In this document: positions 1 to 7,733 of the stretch, in pieces
Position numbering within the stretch: the stretch's first letter is position 1
How the letters are laid out: the number at the start of each line of letters is the position of its first letter
Source of the DNA: Bradyrhizobium sp. CCBAU 53338
GTDB lineage: Bacteria > Pseudomonadota > Alphaproteobacteria > Rhizobiales > Xanthobacteraceae
Assembly: GCF_015291665.1 (NCBI RefSeq)
Contig: NZ_CP030048.1
Span: 5,022,001 to 5,086,000, forward strand
Direction: 5' to 3'
Length of the DNA: 64,000 nucleotides
The notes under the pieces: generated by a model
Databases searched by the model: none
What the model was told of the DNA's origin: nothing
What the model saw: only the letters and a program-made list of their open reading frames with translations
Made by a program: the position numbers and the translations under genes

Positions 1-536
1 ATGCGATCCTCAGGCGGCAACAGCACGCTGAGGCGTTCCAGCAACTGCTGGCGCAATTGATCGAAGCGGTGGCGCTGGCCTGCGAGCCAGTTTTCGAACG
101 ACGGAGCCCTTTCGACCGAGAGGCCTTCGAGAAAGTCGCCGCGGAACAGAGCCAGCAACGACCGAAGATCACTTGTCGCCCCACCGCTCAGTGCTGCCGG
201 GGCTTCTCGCGCCACCCTGAGCGCATCGACGTCGAGCGCATCGGCTTCGATCTGAACCTGCTTGCGGTCGGCGATCAGCCGTATCGCTGCCGGACCGTCG
301 ACCAAGGACCGCAGCTTGGTCAGGCACCAGCGCAGTTCGCCGCGCGGATCGTCGGCGACATCCCAAAGCAGCTCGCACAGCTTTTCGCGGGAGACAGGCC
401 GCCCCGCGACCGCAAGGTAGGCAAGGAGCGCGCGGACCTTGCGTGAAGGCGGCTGGGACAGCGCGCTTCCATTCCGGATGACTTGCAACGGGCCCAACAA
501 AAGCACGCGGCCCGCCGACGGGATCGCCATTTCCAT
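1..536 (-). CDS. BTAD/SARP-like winged-helix transcriptional regulator (N-terminal part, truncated by window edge)
   Basis: Open frame on the minus strand from an ATG at 536 to the left edge without a stop; 178 codons are visible. The first ~95 residues read as an OmpR/AfsR-type winged helix: a short beta strand (VLLLGPLQVIRNG), then SRKVRALLAYLAVAGRPVSR, then LCELLWDVADDPRGELRWCL, the pattern of BTAD-type regulators found in bradyrhizobia. The region after residue ~100 starts the helical BTAD domain. The C-terminal half lies outside the window and may carry TPR, cyclase or alpha/beta-hydrolase modules, which cannot be judged here. It diverges from the haloalkane dehalogenase operon and is its likely local regulator (inference). 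A GGAG Shine-Dalgarno lies just upstream of the ATG. Confidence 0.8.
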   Translation of the reverse strand, partial: MEMAIPSAGRVLLLGPLQVIRNGSALSQPPSRKVRALLAYLAVAGRPVSREKLCELLWDVADDPRGELRWCLTKLRSLVDGPAAIRLIADRKQVQIEADALDVDALRVAREAPAALSGGATSDLRSLLALFRGDFLEGLSVERAPSFENWLAGQRHRFDQLRQQLLERLSVLLPPEDR

Positions 537-539
537 GAT

Positions 540-561
540 CGCTCCAACGCTCGCTCCAACG
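540..561. repeat. Tandem 10-bp direct repeat upstream of the BTAD regulator
   Basis: CGCTCCAACG occurs at 540-549 and again at 552-561, a 12-bp period. It abuts the start codon of the minus-strand regulator and lies in the divergent promoter region shared with the dehalogenase operon. SARP-family activators are known to bind short direct repeats spaced about one helical turn, so an operator is possible. On the minus strand each copy also contains GGAG, so part of it serves as ribosome-binding site. Confidence 0.5.
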
Positions 562-710
562 ATGGCGGCCTACAGCAGGAGGTCTTGGACATCGTGTGAC
601 ATCAGCGACGCTAGCATGGCTCAGGTTTCACGCGGAAGAGAAACAACCAGCCTCATCAGCCATTTAGCGGCGATTTTGATAACAGTCGTGCGATCTTGGG
701 AGAAGCGATC

Positions 711-1598
711 ATGACATCTGCGGCATTTCCCTATAGAAAGCAGCGGTGCAAGGTTCTCGGCCGTGAGATGGCCTATGTGGAGGTGGGACAAGGCGATCCC
801 ATCGTCCTGCTGCACGGCAATCCGACCTCGTCCTATCTGTGGCGCAATGTGTTGCCGCATCTGGAACCGTTCGGCCGCTGCATTGCGCTTGATCTGATTG
901 GCATGGGCGACTCCGACAAGCTGCCCGAGAGCGGGCCCGATTCCTATCGCTTCGTCGAGCACCGCCGCTATCTCGGCGCCCTGCTCGAGGCGCTGAATGT
1001 GCGCGAGCGCGTAATCTTGGTCATCCATGACTGGGGTTCCACCCTCGGCTTCGACTGGGCCAATCACCATCGCGAGGCCGTAAAGGGTATCGCCTACATG
1101 GAAGCGATGGTGGGCCGGCAATATTGGAACCATTGGGACAAGTTCGGAATGCGACCCGTTTTGCAGGCGCTGCGGTCCCAGGCCGGCGAGCAGATGGTGC
1201 TGCAAGACAACTTCTTCATCGAGAAGGTCTTGCCCGGCGCGATCCTGCGCAAGCTCTCGGACGCGGAGATGGCAGAGTATCGCCGGCCCTTCAGCGAGCC
1301 CGGCGAGGGCCGGCGGCCAACGCTGACCTTTCCCCGGGAGATTCCGATCGAAGGCGATCCCGCCGACGTGACGGCGGCCGTCGACGCCTATGCGGCGTGG
1401 CTGAAGAGCAGCCAGGTGCCAAAGCTGTTCCTGAAGGCGGAGCCCGGCGGAATCCTCGCCGATGGCAAAATTCTCGAACAGGCCCGAAGCTTTCCGGCGC
1501 AGACCGAAGTGACGGTCAAGGGCGTCCACTTCGTCCAGGAAGATTCGCCTGATGAGATCGGCGGCGCCATTGCAGCCTGGATGAAGACGCTACGCTGA
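711..1598 (+). CDS. Haloalkane dehalogenase (HLD-II type, alpha/beta hydrolase)
   Basis: 295 aa from the ATG at 711, preceded by GGGAGAAG at 698-705; an in-frame TTG at 696 lies upstream of that site and is less likely. It hydrolyses carbon-halogen bonds of haloalkanes to alcohol, halide and proton in the cytoplasm. The full HLD-II catalytic set is visible: halide-stabilising Asn in HGNPTS (N37), nucleophile D107 followed by W108 in the HDWGS elbow, catalytic acid E131 in the YMEAM strand, and base H273 in GVHFVQED. Length and spacing match LinB/DhaA/DbjA enzymes. First gene of a five-gene run with gaps of 14-46 nt. Rhizobial HLDs are known, but the natural substrate is usually unknown. Confidence 0.93.
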   Translation: MTSAAFPYRKQRCKVLGREMAYVEVGQGDPIVLLHGNPTSSYLWRNVLPHLEPFGRCIALDLIGMGDSDKLPESGPDSYRFVEHRRYLGALLEALNVRERVILVIHDWGSTLGFDWANHHREAVKGIAYMEAMVGRQYWNHWDKFGMRPVLQALRSQAGEQMVLQDNFFIEKVLPGAILRKLSDAEMAEYRRPFSEPGEGRRPTLTFPREIPIEGDPADVTAAVDAYAAWLKSSQVPKLFLKAEPGGILADGKILEQARSFPAQTEVTVKGVHFVQEDSPDEIGGAIAAWMKTLR

Positions 1599-1644
1599 CC
1601 GGCCGCGGCCGGCCATCATCGACGACAGACCCGACGGCGCAGTC

Positions 1645-2256
1645 ATGGCGAACGAAGACACAGTGACGCCCGACAGGATGAACGCCTTCTCCGACGGCGT
1701 CTTCGCTGTCATCATCACGATCCTGGTGCTGGAGCTCCGCCCTCCGAAGGAGGCAAGCTTCGGCGCCTTGCTGGCGCTGTGGCCGACGGCGATCAGCTAC
1801 GCCATCAGCTACCTCTTCATCGCGATCGTCTGGGTCAATCATCATCACCTCCTGCGGTTTCCCGACGTCGCGACGCACCGCCTGATCTGGGGAAATTTTG
1901 CGCATCTGTTCGCAGTCTCGTTGATGCCATTCGCGACGGCATGGATCGCGAGCACCGAATTGGGCGCAGTTCCGGTCGCGTTCTACGCGGGCGACTTCTT
2001 TCTGGTGAATGCGACGTATCTGCTGCTGTGCATGGAAGCCGTGGACAGGTCGGCGCCGCACAAGGTCGAGCCGCAGGCCCGCTTGATGATGCGCATCCGT
2101 TCGCTCGCGACGCTGCTGGTCTTTGCCGCCGCGGGCATTGTCGCGCTGCGATACCCGATCGGCGGCATGGCGATGATCTGCCTTTGCCTCGCCGTTTACC
2201 TGAGCCCGGGAGCACCGGGCACATCTCGTCCACTCAAATCGTCTCGCGTCGTCTAA
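1645..2256 (+). CDS. TMEM175-family (DUF1211) integral membrane protein, putative potassium channel
   Basis: 203 aa, ATG at 1645. The N-terminal signature RMNAFSDGVFAVIIT contains the family RxxxFSD motif (R11, F15-S16-D17), which begins the pore helix of TMEM175-like proteins. About five to six hydrophobic segments follow, with a histidine cluster (VNHHHLLRF) after the second. Bacterial members are single-repeat subunits that assemble as tetrameric K+ channels; that role is inferred from the family. It sits 46 nt after the dehalogenase and 14 nt before the next hydrolase, so it is probably co-transcribed, an unusual partner for catabolic enzymes. Confidence 0.88.
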   Translation: MANEDTVTPDRMNAFSDGVFAVIITILVLELRPPKEASFGALLALWPTAISYAISYLFIAIVWVNHHHLLRFPDVATHRLIWGNFAHLFAVSLMPFATAWIASTELGAVPVAFYAGDFFLVNATYLLLCMEAVDRSAPHKVEPQARLMMRIRSLATLLVFAAAGIVALRYPIGGMAMICLCLAVYLSPGAPGTSRPLKSSRVV

Positions 2257-2270
2257 AGAGGACTGTTTCC

Positions 2271-2969
2271 ATGGCTGAATCGAAAACTGCTCCGACGTTC
2301 GTCCTCGTTCACGGAGCCTGGGCGGACGGCTCGAGCTGGCGCAAGGTGATCGAGGCACTTGCCGCGCGTGGCGCCAAGGCGGCCGCAGCCCCTCTTCCGC
2401 TCACCAGCGTTTCGGACGACATTCGCGCGCTGGACCGCCGCCTCGCGGGGATCGACGGCCCGATCGTGCTGGTCGCCCACGCCTATGCCGGCGCCGTGAT
2501 CCCGGGTTCACAGAACGCGCGCGTCAAGGGCCTGGTCTTCGTCGCGGCATTGGCGCCCGACGACGGCGAGACCGTCGGCGACGTGTTCGGCCGGGGCAAG
2601 CCGCACCCGAAAGCGCCGCAGCTGGCGCCTGACGGTGACGGCTTCATCTGGTTGCCGGACAGCGCGTTTACGAACGCCTTCGCCCAGAACGCCAGCCCGA
2701 CGGAGAACGCCCTGTTTGCCGCCGTGCAGCGGCCGATCCACGGCGCCTGCCTGCAAGAGAAAACCGCAAAGCCGCTCTGGAAGGTCGTGCCGTCCTGGTA
2801 CCTGCTGGCCGAGCAGGATCGCATGATCAACCCCGAGACGCAGGAGTTCATGGCGCAGCGGATGAAGGCCACGATCCGGCGGCTGGACGTCGATCATACG
2901 CCAATCGCGACGGCGCCCGAGCAGGTGGTCGAATTGCTGCTCGAAGCCGGACAATCCGTGTCGGTTTGA
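2271..2969 (+). CDS. Alpha/beta hydrolase of the EstC/salicylate-esterase-like group, nucleophile serine replaced by alanine
   Basis: 232 aa from the ATG at 2271; the longer open frame upstream overlaps the preceding gene and is rejected. The fold is clear: FVLVHGAWADGSSW near the N-terminus (oxyanion region), a nucleophile-elbow position at VAHAYAGAVI, the acid-loop region WYLLAEQDRMI, and a late histidine in DVDHTPIATAPEQV (H209). The elbow, normally GHSYGG, reads AHAYAG here, so the usual Ser is Ala71. The protein may be a non-hydrolytic member, a lyase, or use another residue. It belongs to the dehalogenase run, 36 nt before the next gene. Confidence 0.85.
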   Translation: MAESKTAPTFVLVHGAWADGSSWRKVIEALAARGAKAAAAPLPLTSVSDDIRALDRRLAGIDGPIVLVAHAYAGAVIPGSQNARVKGLVFVAALAPDDGETVGDVFGRGKPHPKAPQLAPDGDGFIWLPDSAFTNAFAQNASPTENALFAAVQRPIHGACLQEKTAKPLWKVVPSWYLLAEQDRMINPETQEFMAQRMKATIRRLDVDHTPIATAPEQVVELLLEAGQSVSV

Positions 2970-3005
2970 TTTGACCAATCGCACGCGAACGTAAGGAGCA
3001 ATCCG

Positions 3006-3878
3006 ATGAATCCCATCAGATACCGTTCAGTCGAGGTCGACGGCCTCAAAGTGTTTTATCGCGAAGCGCAGAAGGTCGGAGCGCCGAAGCTGCTTCTGCT
3101 GCACGGCTTTCCCTCCTCAGGCCACATGTTCCGTGACCTGATGCCGCTGCTTGCCGACAAATTCCATCTGGTCGCGCCTGATCTTCCCGGCTTCGGCCTC
3201 ACCGACATGCCGCCGCGGGACCGCTTCTCGTACACATTCGACAACATCGCGCGGGTGATCGACCGCTTCACCGAGATCATCGGGTTCGATCGCTTTGCGA
3301 TTTACGTCTTCGACTACGGCGCGCCGGCGGGCTTCCGAATGGCGGTTCGCCATCCCGAGCGCATCACGGCGATCATATCGCAGAACGGAAACGCCTACGA
3401 AGAGGGCCTCAGTGACGGCTGGACCCCGATCCGGACCTATTGGGAAGACGCCTCGGAGGCGAACCGAAAAGCGCTGCGCGCTTTCCTCGCGCCGGAGACA
3501 ACGAGTTGGCAATACACAAACGGCGTACCCGACCCGACAAGCGTGTCACCGGACGGTCAGAACCTCGATAACTACTACCTCGCCCGTCCCGGCGCAGACG
3601 ACGTTCAGCTCGACCTGTTCGGCGACTACAAGAGCAACGTTGCGCTCTACCCCACATTCCAAAACTACTTCCGCACGCACAAGCCGCCGTTCCTGGCGGT
3701 CTGGGGCAAGAACGATCCGTTCTTCCTTCCGCCGGGCGCCGAAGCATTCAAGCGCGACATTCCGGAAGCCAGGATCCATTTCTTCGACACCGGCCATTTC
3801 GCGCTGGAGACGCACTATGCCGAGATCGCAGGGATCATCCGCGATTTCATGGACGCCCACGCAAATCGGAACAGTTGA
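3006..3878 (+). CDS. Alpha/beta hydrolase with aspartate nucleophile (epoxide hydrolase / haloalkane dehalogenase-like)
   Basis: 290 aa, ATG at 3006 preceded by AAGGAG at 2993-2998. HGFPSS (H33-G-F-P) is the epoxide-hydrolase-type oxyanion motif. The nucleophile elbow is VFDYGAPAG with D103. Candidate acid D237 sits in WGKNDPFF and base H264 in DTGHFALETH. The residue after the nucleophile is Tyr, not the Trp of true dehalogenases, which favours an epoxide hydrolase or a related C-X hydrolase. As neighbour of a dehalogenase it could act on the next pathway intermediate (inference). The cap region (~130-215) is typical in length. Confidence 0.87.
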   Translation: MNPIRYRSVEVDGLKVFYREAQKVGAPKLLLLHGFPSSGHMFRDLMPLLADKFHLVAPDLPGFGLTDMPPRDRFSYTFDNIARVIDRFTEIIGFDRFAIYVFDYGAPAGFRMAVRHPERITAIISQNGNAYEEGLSDGWTPIRTYWEDASEANRKALRAFLAPETTSWQYTNGVPDPTSVSPDGQNLDNYYLARPGADDVQLDLFGDYKSNVALYPTFQNYFRTHKPPFLAVWGKNDPFFLPPGAEAFKRDIPEARIHFFDTGHFALETHYAEIAGIIRDFMDAHANRNS

Positions 3879-3907
3879 GCAAGTAGGAACAGTTGAGGAT
3901 GTCTCGC

Positions 3908-4678
3908 ATGTCGGAGTCTGTGGCCATTGTGACCGGTGCCAGCCAGGGCATCGGACGCGCGACGGCGATACGTCTTGCGCGCGATTTTCCGGAGCTCGTG
4001 CTGGTCGCGCGCAACCGCGCCAATCTGGACGAGACGGCGGAGGCCGTGAGAGCCGCCGGCGCAAAGGCGCTGGTGATCGATGCCGATCTGGCCGAGCCCG
4101 CCGTGGCGGGCGCGATCGTCGATCAGGCGCTCGCGGCTTTCGGCCGAATCGACGCCCTGCTCAACATCGCAGGCGCCGTCCCGCAGATCGACCTGTTTGA
4201 GATGACGGATGCGCAATGGGAGGGCGGCCTCGCGCTCAAGCTCCATGGCGCACGCCGCCTCACGATCGCCGCTTGGACGGCGTTGAAGGCCACGCAAGGC
4301 TCGGTCGTGCTGATGTCCGGCAACTCCGCCCTCTTTCCAAAAGCGCCGTATGCGGCCGTCGGCACGGTCAATGCCGCTGTTGTCGCGCTGGCAAAGGCAT
4401 TCTCCGACCGCGGCATCGCCGATGGCGTGCAGGTCAACAGCGTGCTGCCGGGACCGGTGATGACGGGACGCCGCCGTTCCTATCTCGAGCATTGGGCCCC
4501 GCTGCACAACATGACGGTCGAGCAAGCCACGGCAAACTTTCCGAAGGAAGCCGGTATCGCGCGCTATGGCGAGCCCGAGGAGATCGCCGAGTTGATGGCA
4601 TTCCTCGTATCGTCTGGCGCGCGCTGGATGACCGGCTCGACGCTGCGCATGGACGGCGGCGAAGTGAAATCGATTTGA
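3908..4678 (+). CDS. SDR-family oxidoreductase lacking the usual active-site lysine
   Basis: 256 aa if the ATG at 3908 is used, with GAGGA at 3895-3899 as ribosome-binding site; an ATG at 3899 is the alternative. The Rossmann motif TGASQGIG (residues 9-16), NIAGAVPQ at the NNAG position and a C-terminal MDGG tail place it in classical SDRs. The catalytic strand reads MSGNSALFPKAP then Y148-A-A-V-G152. The YxxxK lysine is therefore glycine, which should impair normal alcohol/ketone redox chemistry. Last gene of the dehalogenase run; converges on the next gene with a 47-nt gap. Confidence 0.85.
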   Translation: MSESVAIVTGASQGIGRATAIRLARDFPELVLVARNRANLDETAEAVRAAGAKALVIDADLAEPAVAGAIVDQALAAFGRIDALLNIAGAVPQIDLFEMTDAQWEGGLALKLHGARRLTIAAWTALKATQGSVVLMSGNSALFPKAPYAAVGTVNAAVVALAKAFSDRGIADGVQVNSVLPGPVMTGRRRSYLEHWAPLHNMTVEQATANFPKEAGIARYGEPEEIAELMAFLVSSGARWMTGSTLRMDGGEVKSI

Positions 4679-4725
4679 TTGCCTGGAGGTCTATTCGCCA
4701 GAATACGCCTCGCCGGTTGCCGGAT

Positions 4726-5694
4726 TCAATGCTCGCCGAGTTGCTCGCCAAAAAACCTCACCACCGCCGCGTTGAACTCGCGGTGAAAACCTGCCCTGTC
4801 GAAGCTTGCCGGCGTGTCGGTACAGATGCGTGGGACGGCTGCGGCAAGCTCGGCCGAGCACGGCGCGAGGAACGCGTAATGGCCGGCCGGCACGACATGG
4901 ATTTCGGGGTTGCCCGGCAGGCCATCCGCGACGCGCGCGGTGCCCGAACCGTCGCCGACGCCCGGGCCGCCGAACTGCGAGCGCCAGAACTGGAATGGCA
5001 AGGTGACCACGGCGAGATTCTCGCGCGTCAGGAGGCCCGGCGCAGGATCGACGATGACAGCGGTGCGGATACGCGCATCGCGGATCGGCTCTGGCGGCGT
5101 CACGCCATTGTGCAGCTCGGCGCACGCACCGGTCGTCTCCTTGCAGAGGCCCGTGACCCTCGCGAAATCCGGCCTAGTCCCCATCAACACGAAGCCGGTG
5201 GCGCCGCCGAGCGAGAAGCCGAAAAAGCCGATCTTGGCCGGGTCGATCACTGCCCTGTCCCTCCAGTCCTTCAGCACGAAGTCGAGCAGGCGCACGATGT
5301 CCGCGGGCCGCGATTCCCAGACGGACAAGGTGTTGCGCCGCGAGGAGTCGTTCGCGGTGTCACCGGGATGATTGATGGCCGCAACAACGAAGCCGGCATC
5401 GGCCAATGCCTCCGCCGTGTCGTGTTGCTGACCGAAAAACCCGCCCCGGCCGTGCGAGTAGATGACGAGCGGAAGCTTTGTCCCCGTGACGGGACAATCC
5501 TTCGCGCCCTTCAGGTCGAAATCAGCGCTGACCGCAAGACGGCCAAGCTTGACATGCGTCGGCTCCGCCGCGCACGGATACCAGATCGCGCCCGACAGTG
5601 CCGGATCGGACTGGAGGAGCTGAATGCCCGCGGCCCTGGCAAACGAGCCGAGACATAGAAACGCGACGGCGAAAGCCCGGATGACCTTGCGCAA
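4726..5694 (-). CDS. Secreted alpha/beta hydrolase (dienelactone hydrolase / PAF-acetylhydrolase-like)
   Basis: 322 aa using a TTG start at 5692-5694 with AGGGAG at 5701-5706 six bases upstream; the same frame extends further but without a comparable site. The N-terminus is a signal peptide (basic MRKVIR, hydrophobic AVAFLCLG, cleavage near ARAAG). The mature protein has YSHGRGG (oxyanion), the nucleophile motif GFSLGG, and a late PAGHYAF segment with the probable catalytic His. Substrate is unknown; paralogues are annotated as dienelactone hydrolases or lipoprotein-like esterases. Periplasmic location is inferred from the leader. Confidence 0.82.
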   Translation of the reverse strand: MRKVIRAFAVAFLCLGSFARAAGIQLLQSDPALSGAIWYPCAAEPTHVKLGRLAVSADFDLKGAKDCPVTGTKLPLVIYSHGRGGFFGQQHDTAEALADAGFVVAAINHPGDTANDSSRRNTLSVWESRPADIVRLLDFVLKDWRDRAVIDPAKIGFFGFSLGGATGFVLMGTRPDFARVTGLCKETTGACAELHNGVTPPEPIRDARIRTAVIVDPAPGLLTRENLAVVTLPFQFWRSQFGGPGVGDGSGTARVADGLPGNPEIHVVPAGHYAFLAPCSAELAAAVPRICTDTPASFDRAGFHREFNAAVVRFFGEQLGEH

Positions 5695-5762
5695 CGGAAG
5701 CTCCCTGGTTTTCGCGTGGGAGTTGAGCGGGCAAGCGTAGCGGAATTGTGGCTTCAATCCCG

Positions 5763-6734
5763 CTAGGAACGTGCGCGCGGCACTATCCGGGCCAGCAGAG
5801 GCACGTTTGCGTGCCACAGCAAGCAATCGCGCGCCCGCGCGCTCTGGCCCGCAGCAAGCTCGGCAAGCTGCGCGCGCGAGAACACGTGCCGCTCGCAGTA
5901 GAACGGGCGAAGCGGCGAGCGCGAGAAGAAATTGTAGAACAGCGCGGAGCGGTCGCGCGCGATCGCCGGCCGGCCGCGATGATAGCGGCTTGCGACATCC
6001 GCGAAGATCACGGTGCCCGCCTTGCCGGTGCAACTCGTGACATCACCAGGCTCCAGCGCCCCGCCGAGACGCTGCTCCAGCATTTCCTGGGTCAGCACCG
6101 GAAAATTGCCGCCGTCGAGCTGGTCGCTGCCCGGAAAGGCGCGATGCAGGATCTCGAGCGGACCGCCATCCTCGTCGACATCGTGCAGATAGACGATGAC
6201 CTTGACCATCCGCCGATCCTCGACGTCGCGATGCCATCGGCGCGCGGCGACCTGCCGGCCATCGGCCAGGGTATGGAAGAAATTCAGCGTGTCGCAGGCC
6301 GCAGGCAAGCCGAGATAGGTCTCGACGATGTCGAGGATGCGGTCGTCGAGGGGCCAGCGGACGATATGCGGATGATGCATCATCTCTTCGGCGCCGACCT
6401 GCACCGTGTATTCGCCGGCAAACTCGCCTTGCCCGGCACGGAGCGAATAGGCGCTCGCGATGCCCGTCGCCGACCTCCACAATGCGCCGGTGCCGGGCAG
6501 ATCCAGCCTGTCGAGCGAGGTGACGTAGACGCCGTTCCTCTCCAGACCGGCGACGATGTCGTTGTCGAACGGCGAAAGTTGAGGCAGGCGCGGCCTGTGG
6601 GATGCGCGCGCCTTTTCGTAACTCTCGTTCAGTTTCCGGCTGATGGCCGGCATTGCGAGCAACCGCGAAGCGGTCTCGGCCGGCAGGCTGCGGACCCGGC
6701 GCAAGGCCCGGTAACGCAGCGTCTTCTGCTTCAT
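5763..6734 (-). CDS. Phytanoyl-CoA dioxygenase (PhyH)-family Fe(II)/2-oxoglutarate oxygenase
   Basis: 323 aa, ATG at 6732-6734. The facial triad is visible: H168-R-D170 in RRWHRDVED and distal H252 in SRYHRGRP, followed by arginines (R260/R262) suited to bind 2-oxoglutarate. The jelly-roll core spans roughly residues 105-275. Members hydroxylate diverse small molecules; the substrate here is not deducible. Same strand as the secreted hydrolase downstream (69-nt gap), possibly co-transcribed. Confidence 0.8.
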   Translation of the reverse strand: MKQKTLRYRALRRVRSLPAETASRLLAMPAISRKLNESYEKARASHRPRLPQLSPFDNDIVAGLERNGVYVTSLDRLDLPGTGALWRSATGIASAYSLRAGQGEFAGEYTVQVGAEEMMHHPHIVRWPLDDRILDIVETYLGLPAACDTLNFFHTLADGRQVAARRWHRDVEDRRMVKVIVYLHDVDEDGGPLEILHRAFPGSDQLDGGNFPVLTQEMLEQRLGGALEPGDVTSCTGKAGTVIFADVASRYHRGRPAIARDRSALFYNFFSRSPLRPFYCERHVFSRAQLAELAAGQSARARDCLLWHANVPLLARIVPRARS

Positions 6735-7055
6735 GTCGCGAAGTCCCCAAATTGCAATCGCCCCGTCGTGCGGTCGCCTCGTCGTGCGAGGCGGCCGGCC
6801 ACGAACTCATCGCCGAGATGAGAGGCCAAAATCCGGCTCGAGTGTTTCGGAGTGTGAACCGGAGCCTGGATGCTCTCAATTTGTGCGAACAACGCGCGCG
6901 GTATGCAGACGGCTCGTCACGACACGCACCGGCCCGGCCGCAACGTCAGGCAAAAAAACCGACGGTGCCATGTCGGATCGGCGTGGCCGCGTTCGTCCTT
7001 GGGCCATGATTGGGCAATAGACCTCGCGCCCATCGGTTCACAGGGAATAACGACC
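6735..7055. other. 321-bp divergent intergenic region
   Basis: Lies between the leftward PhyH gene and the rightward SRPBCC gene, so both promoters must be here. No coding frame with a plausible start and ribosome-binding site, no strong hairpin and no recognisable RNA gene was seen. Confidence 0.5.
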
Positions 7056-7499
7056 ATGCCGAACACCGTACGTCTGCACCGCGTCCTCACCACCAGCCCT
7101 GAAAAGGTCTATCGCGCCTTCATCGAGGCCGATGCGCTGGCGAAATGGCTGCCACCCAATGGTTTCACCTGCACCGTGCATCATCTGGAGGCCAAGGTCG
7201 GCGGCACGTTCAAGATGTCCTTCCGGAATTTCACGACGGGCAACGGCCATTCCTTCGGCGGCGAATATCTCGAGCTCGTTCCCGGCCAGCGCCTGCGCTA
7301 CACCGACAAATTCGACGACCCCAATTTGCCGGGCGTGATCGAGGTGATCGTGATCTTGAAGAAGGTCTCTGTCGGCACCGAGGTGGACATCACGCAGGCC
7401 GGCCTACCCGACGTCATCCCGGTCGAGGCCTGCTATCTCGGCTGGCAGGAATCGCTGCGCAACCTGGCGAAGCTCGTCGAGCCGGAGATCAATCAGTAG
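7056..7499 (+). CDS. SRPBCC (AHSA1/START-like) family protein
   Basis: 147 aa from the ATG at 7056, preceded by AGGGAA at 7043-7048. The start is typical of AHSA1-like proteins: PNTVRLHRVLTTSPEKVYRAFIEADALAKWLPP. It continues with the VGGTFKMSFRNF and GEYLELVPGQRLRYTDKF beta strands and a long C-terminal helix (GWQESLRNLAKLVE). These helix-grip proteins bind hydrophobic ligands; many single-domain members are uncharacterised. The longer in-frame extension upstream has no start signal. Confidence 0.88.
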   Translation: MPNTVRLHRVLTTSPEKVYRAFIEADALAKWLPPNGFTCTVHHLEAKVGGTFKMSFRNFTTGNGHSFGGEYLELVPGQRLRYTDKFDDPNLPGVIEVIVILKKVSVGTEVDITQAGLPDVIPVEACYLGWQESLRNLAKLVEPEINQ

Positions 7500-7551
7500 C
7501 ACCAAATCGGAATAGCATCGGATTGAATCCATGCGGCCGCGGCTTGCGCCG

Positions 7552-7695
7552 CCTCTCCCGCTTGCGGGAGAGGCCGACGCGCTCGCAGAGCGCGGCGGGT
7601 GAGGGTTCTCGCCGCGCAGGGACGTTTTCGGCAATCGTCAACAATCCCGATGCGGAGATACCCTCTCCCCAACCCTCTCCCGCAAGCGGAGAGGG
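7552..7695. repeat. Dispersed palindromic repeat region (bradyrhizobial REP-like)
   Basis: Contains a perfect hairpin at 7552-7573 (CCTCTCCCGC, TT loop, GCGGGAGAGG). A second related hairpin lies at 7673-7695 (CCCTCTCC ... GGAGAGGG). Sequences of this kind flank many genes in Bradyrhizobium genomes (recalled, not searched). It sits between convergent genes, so it may also stop transcription from both sides. Confidence 0.65.
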
Positions 7696-7733
7696 AGCGC
7701 ACCACCCCCCTTGGCGACCATGCGCCCCCCCAA

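Noticed and set aside
1779..2270. N-terminal extension of the hydrolase at 2271
   Set aside because: It overlaps the TMEM175-like gene in another frame and encodes an Arg-rich, non-globular sequence; the ATG at 2271 starts the hydrolase fold directly.
5748..6821. 357-codon plus-strand frame over the PhyH gene
   Set aside because: No domain; the opposite strand has the intact 2OG-oxygenase motifs.
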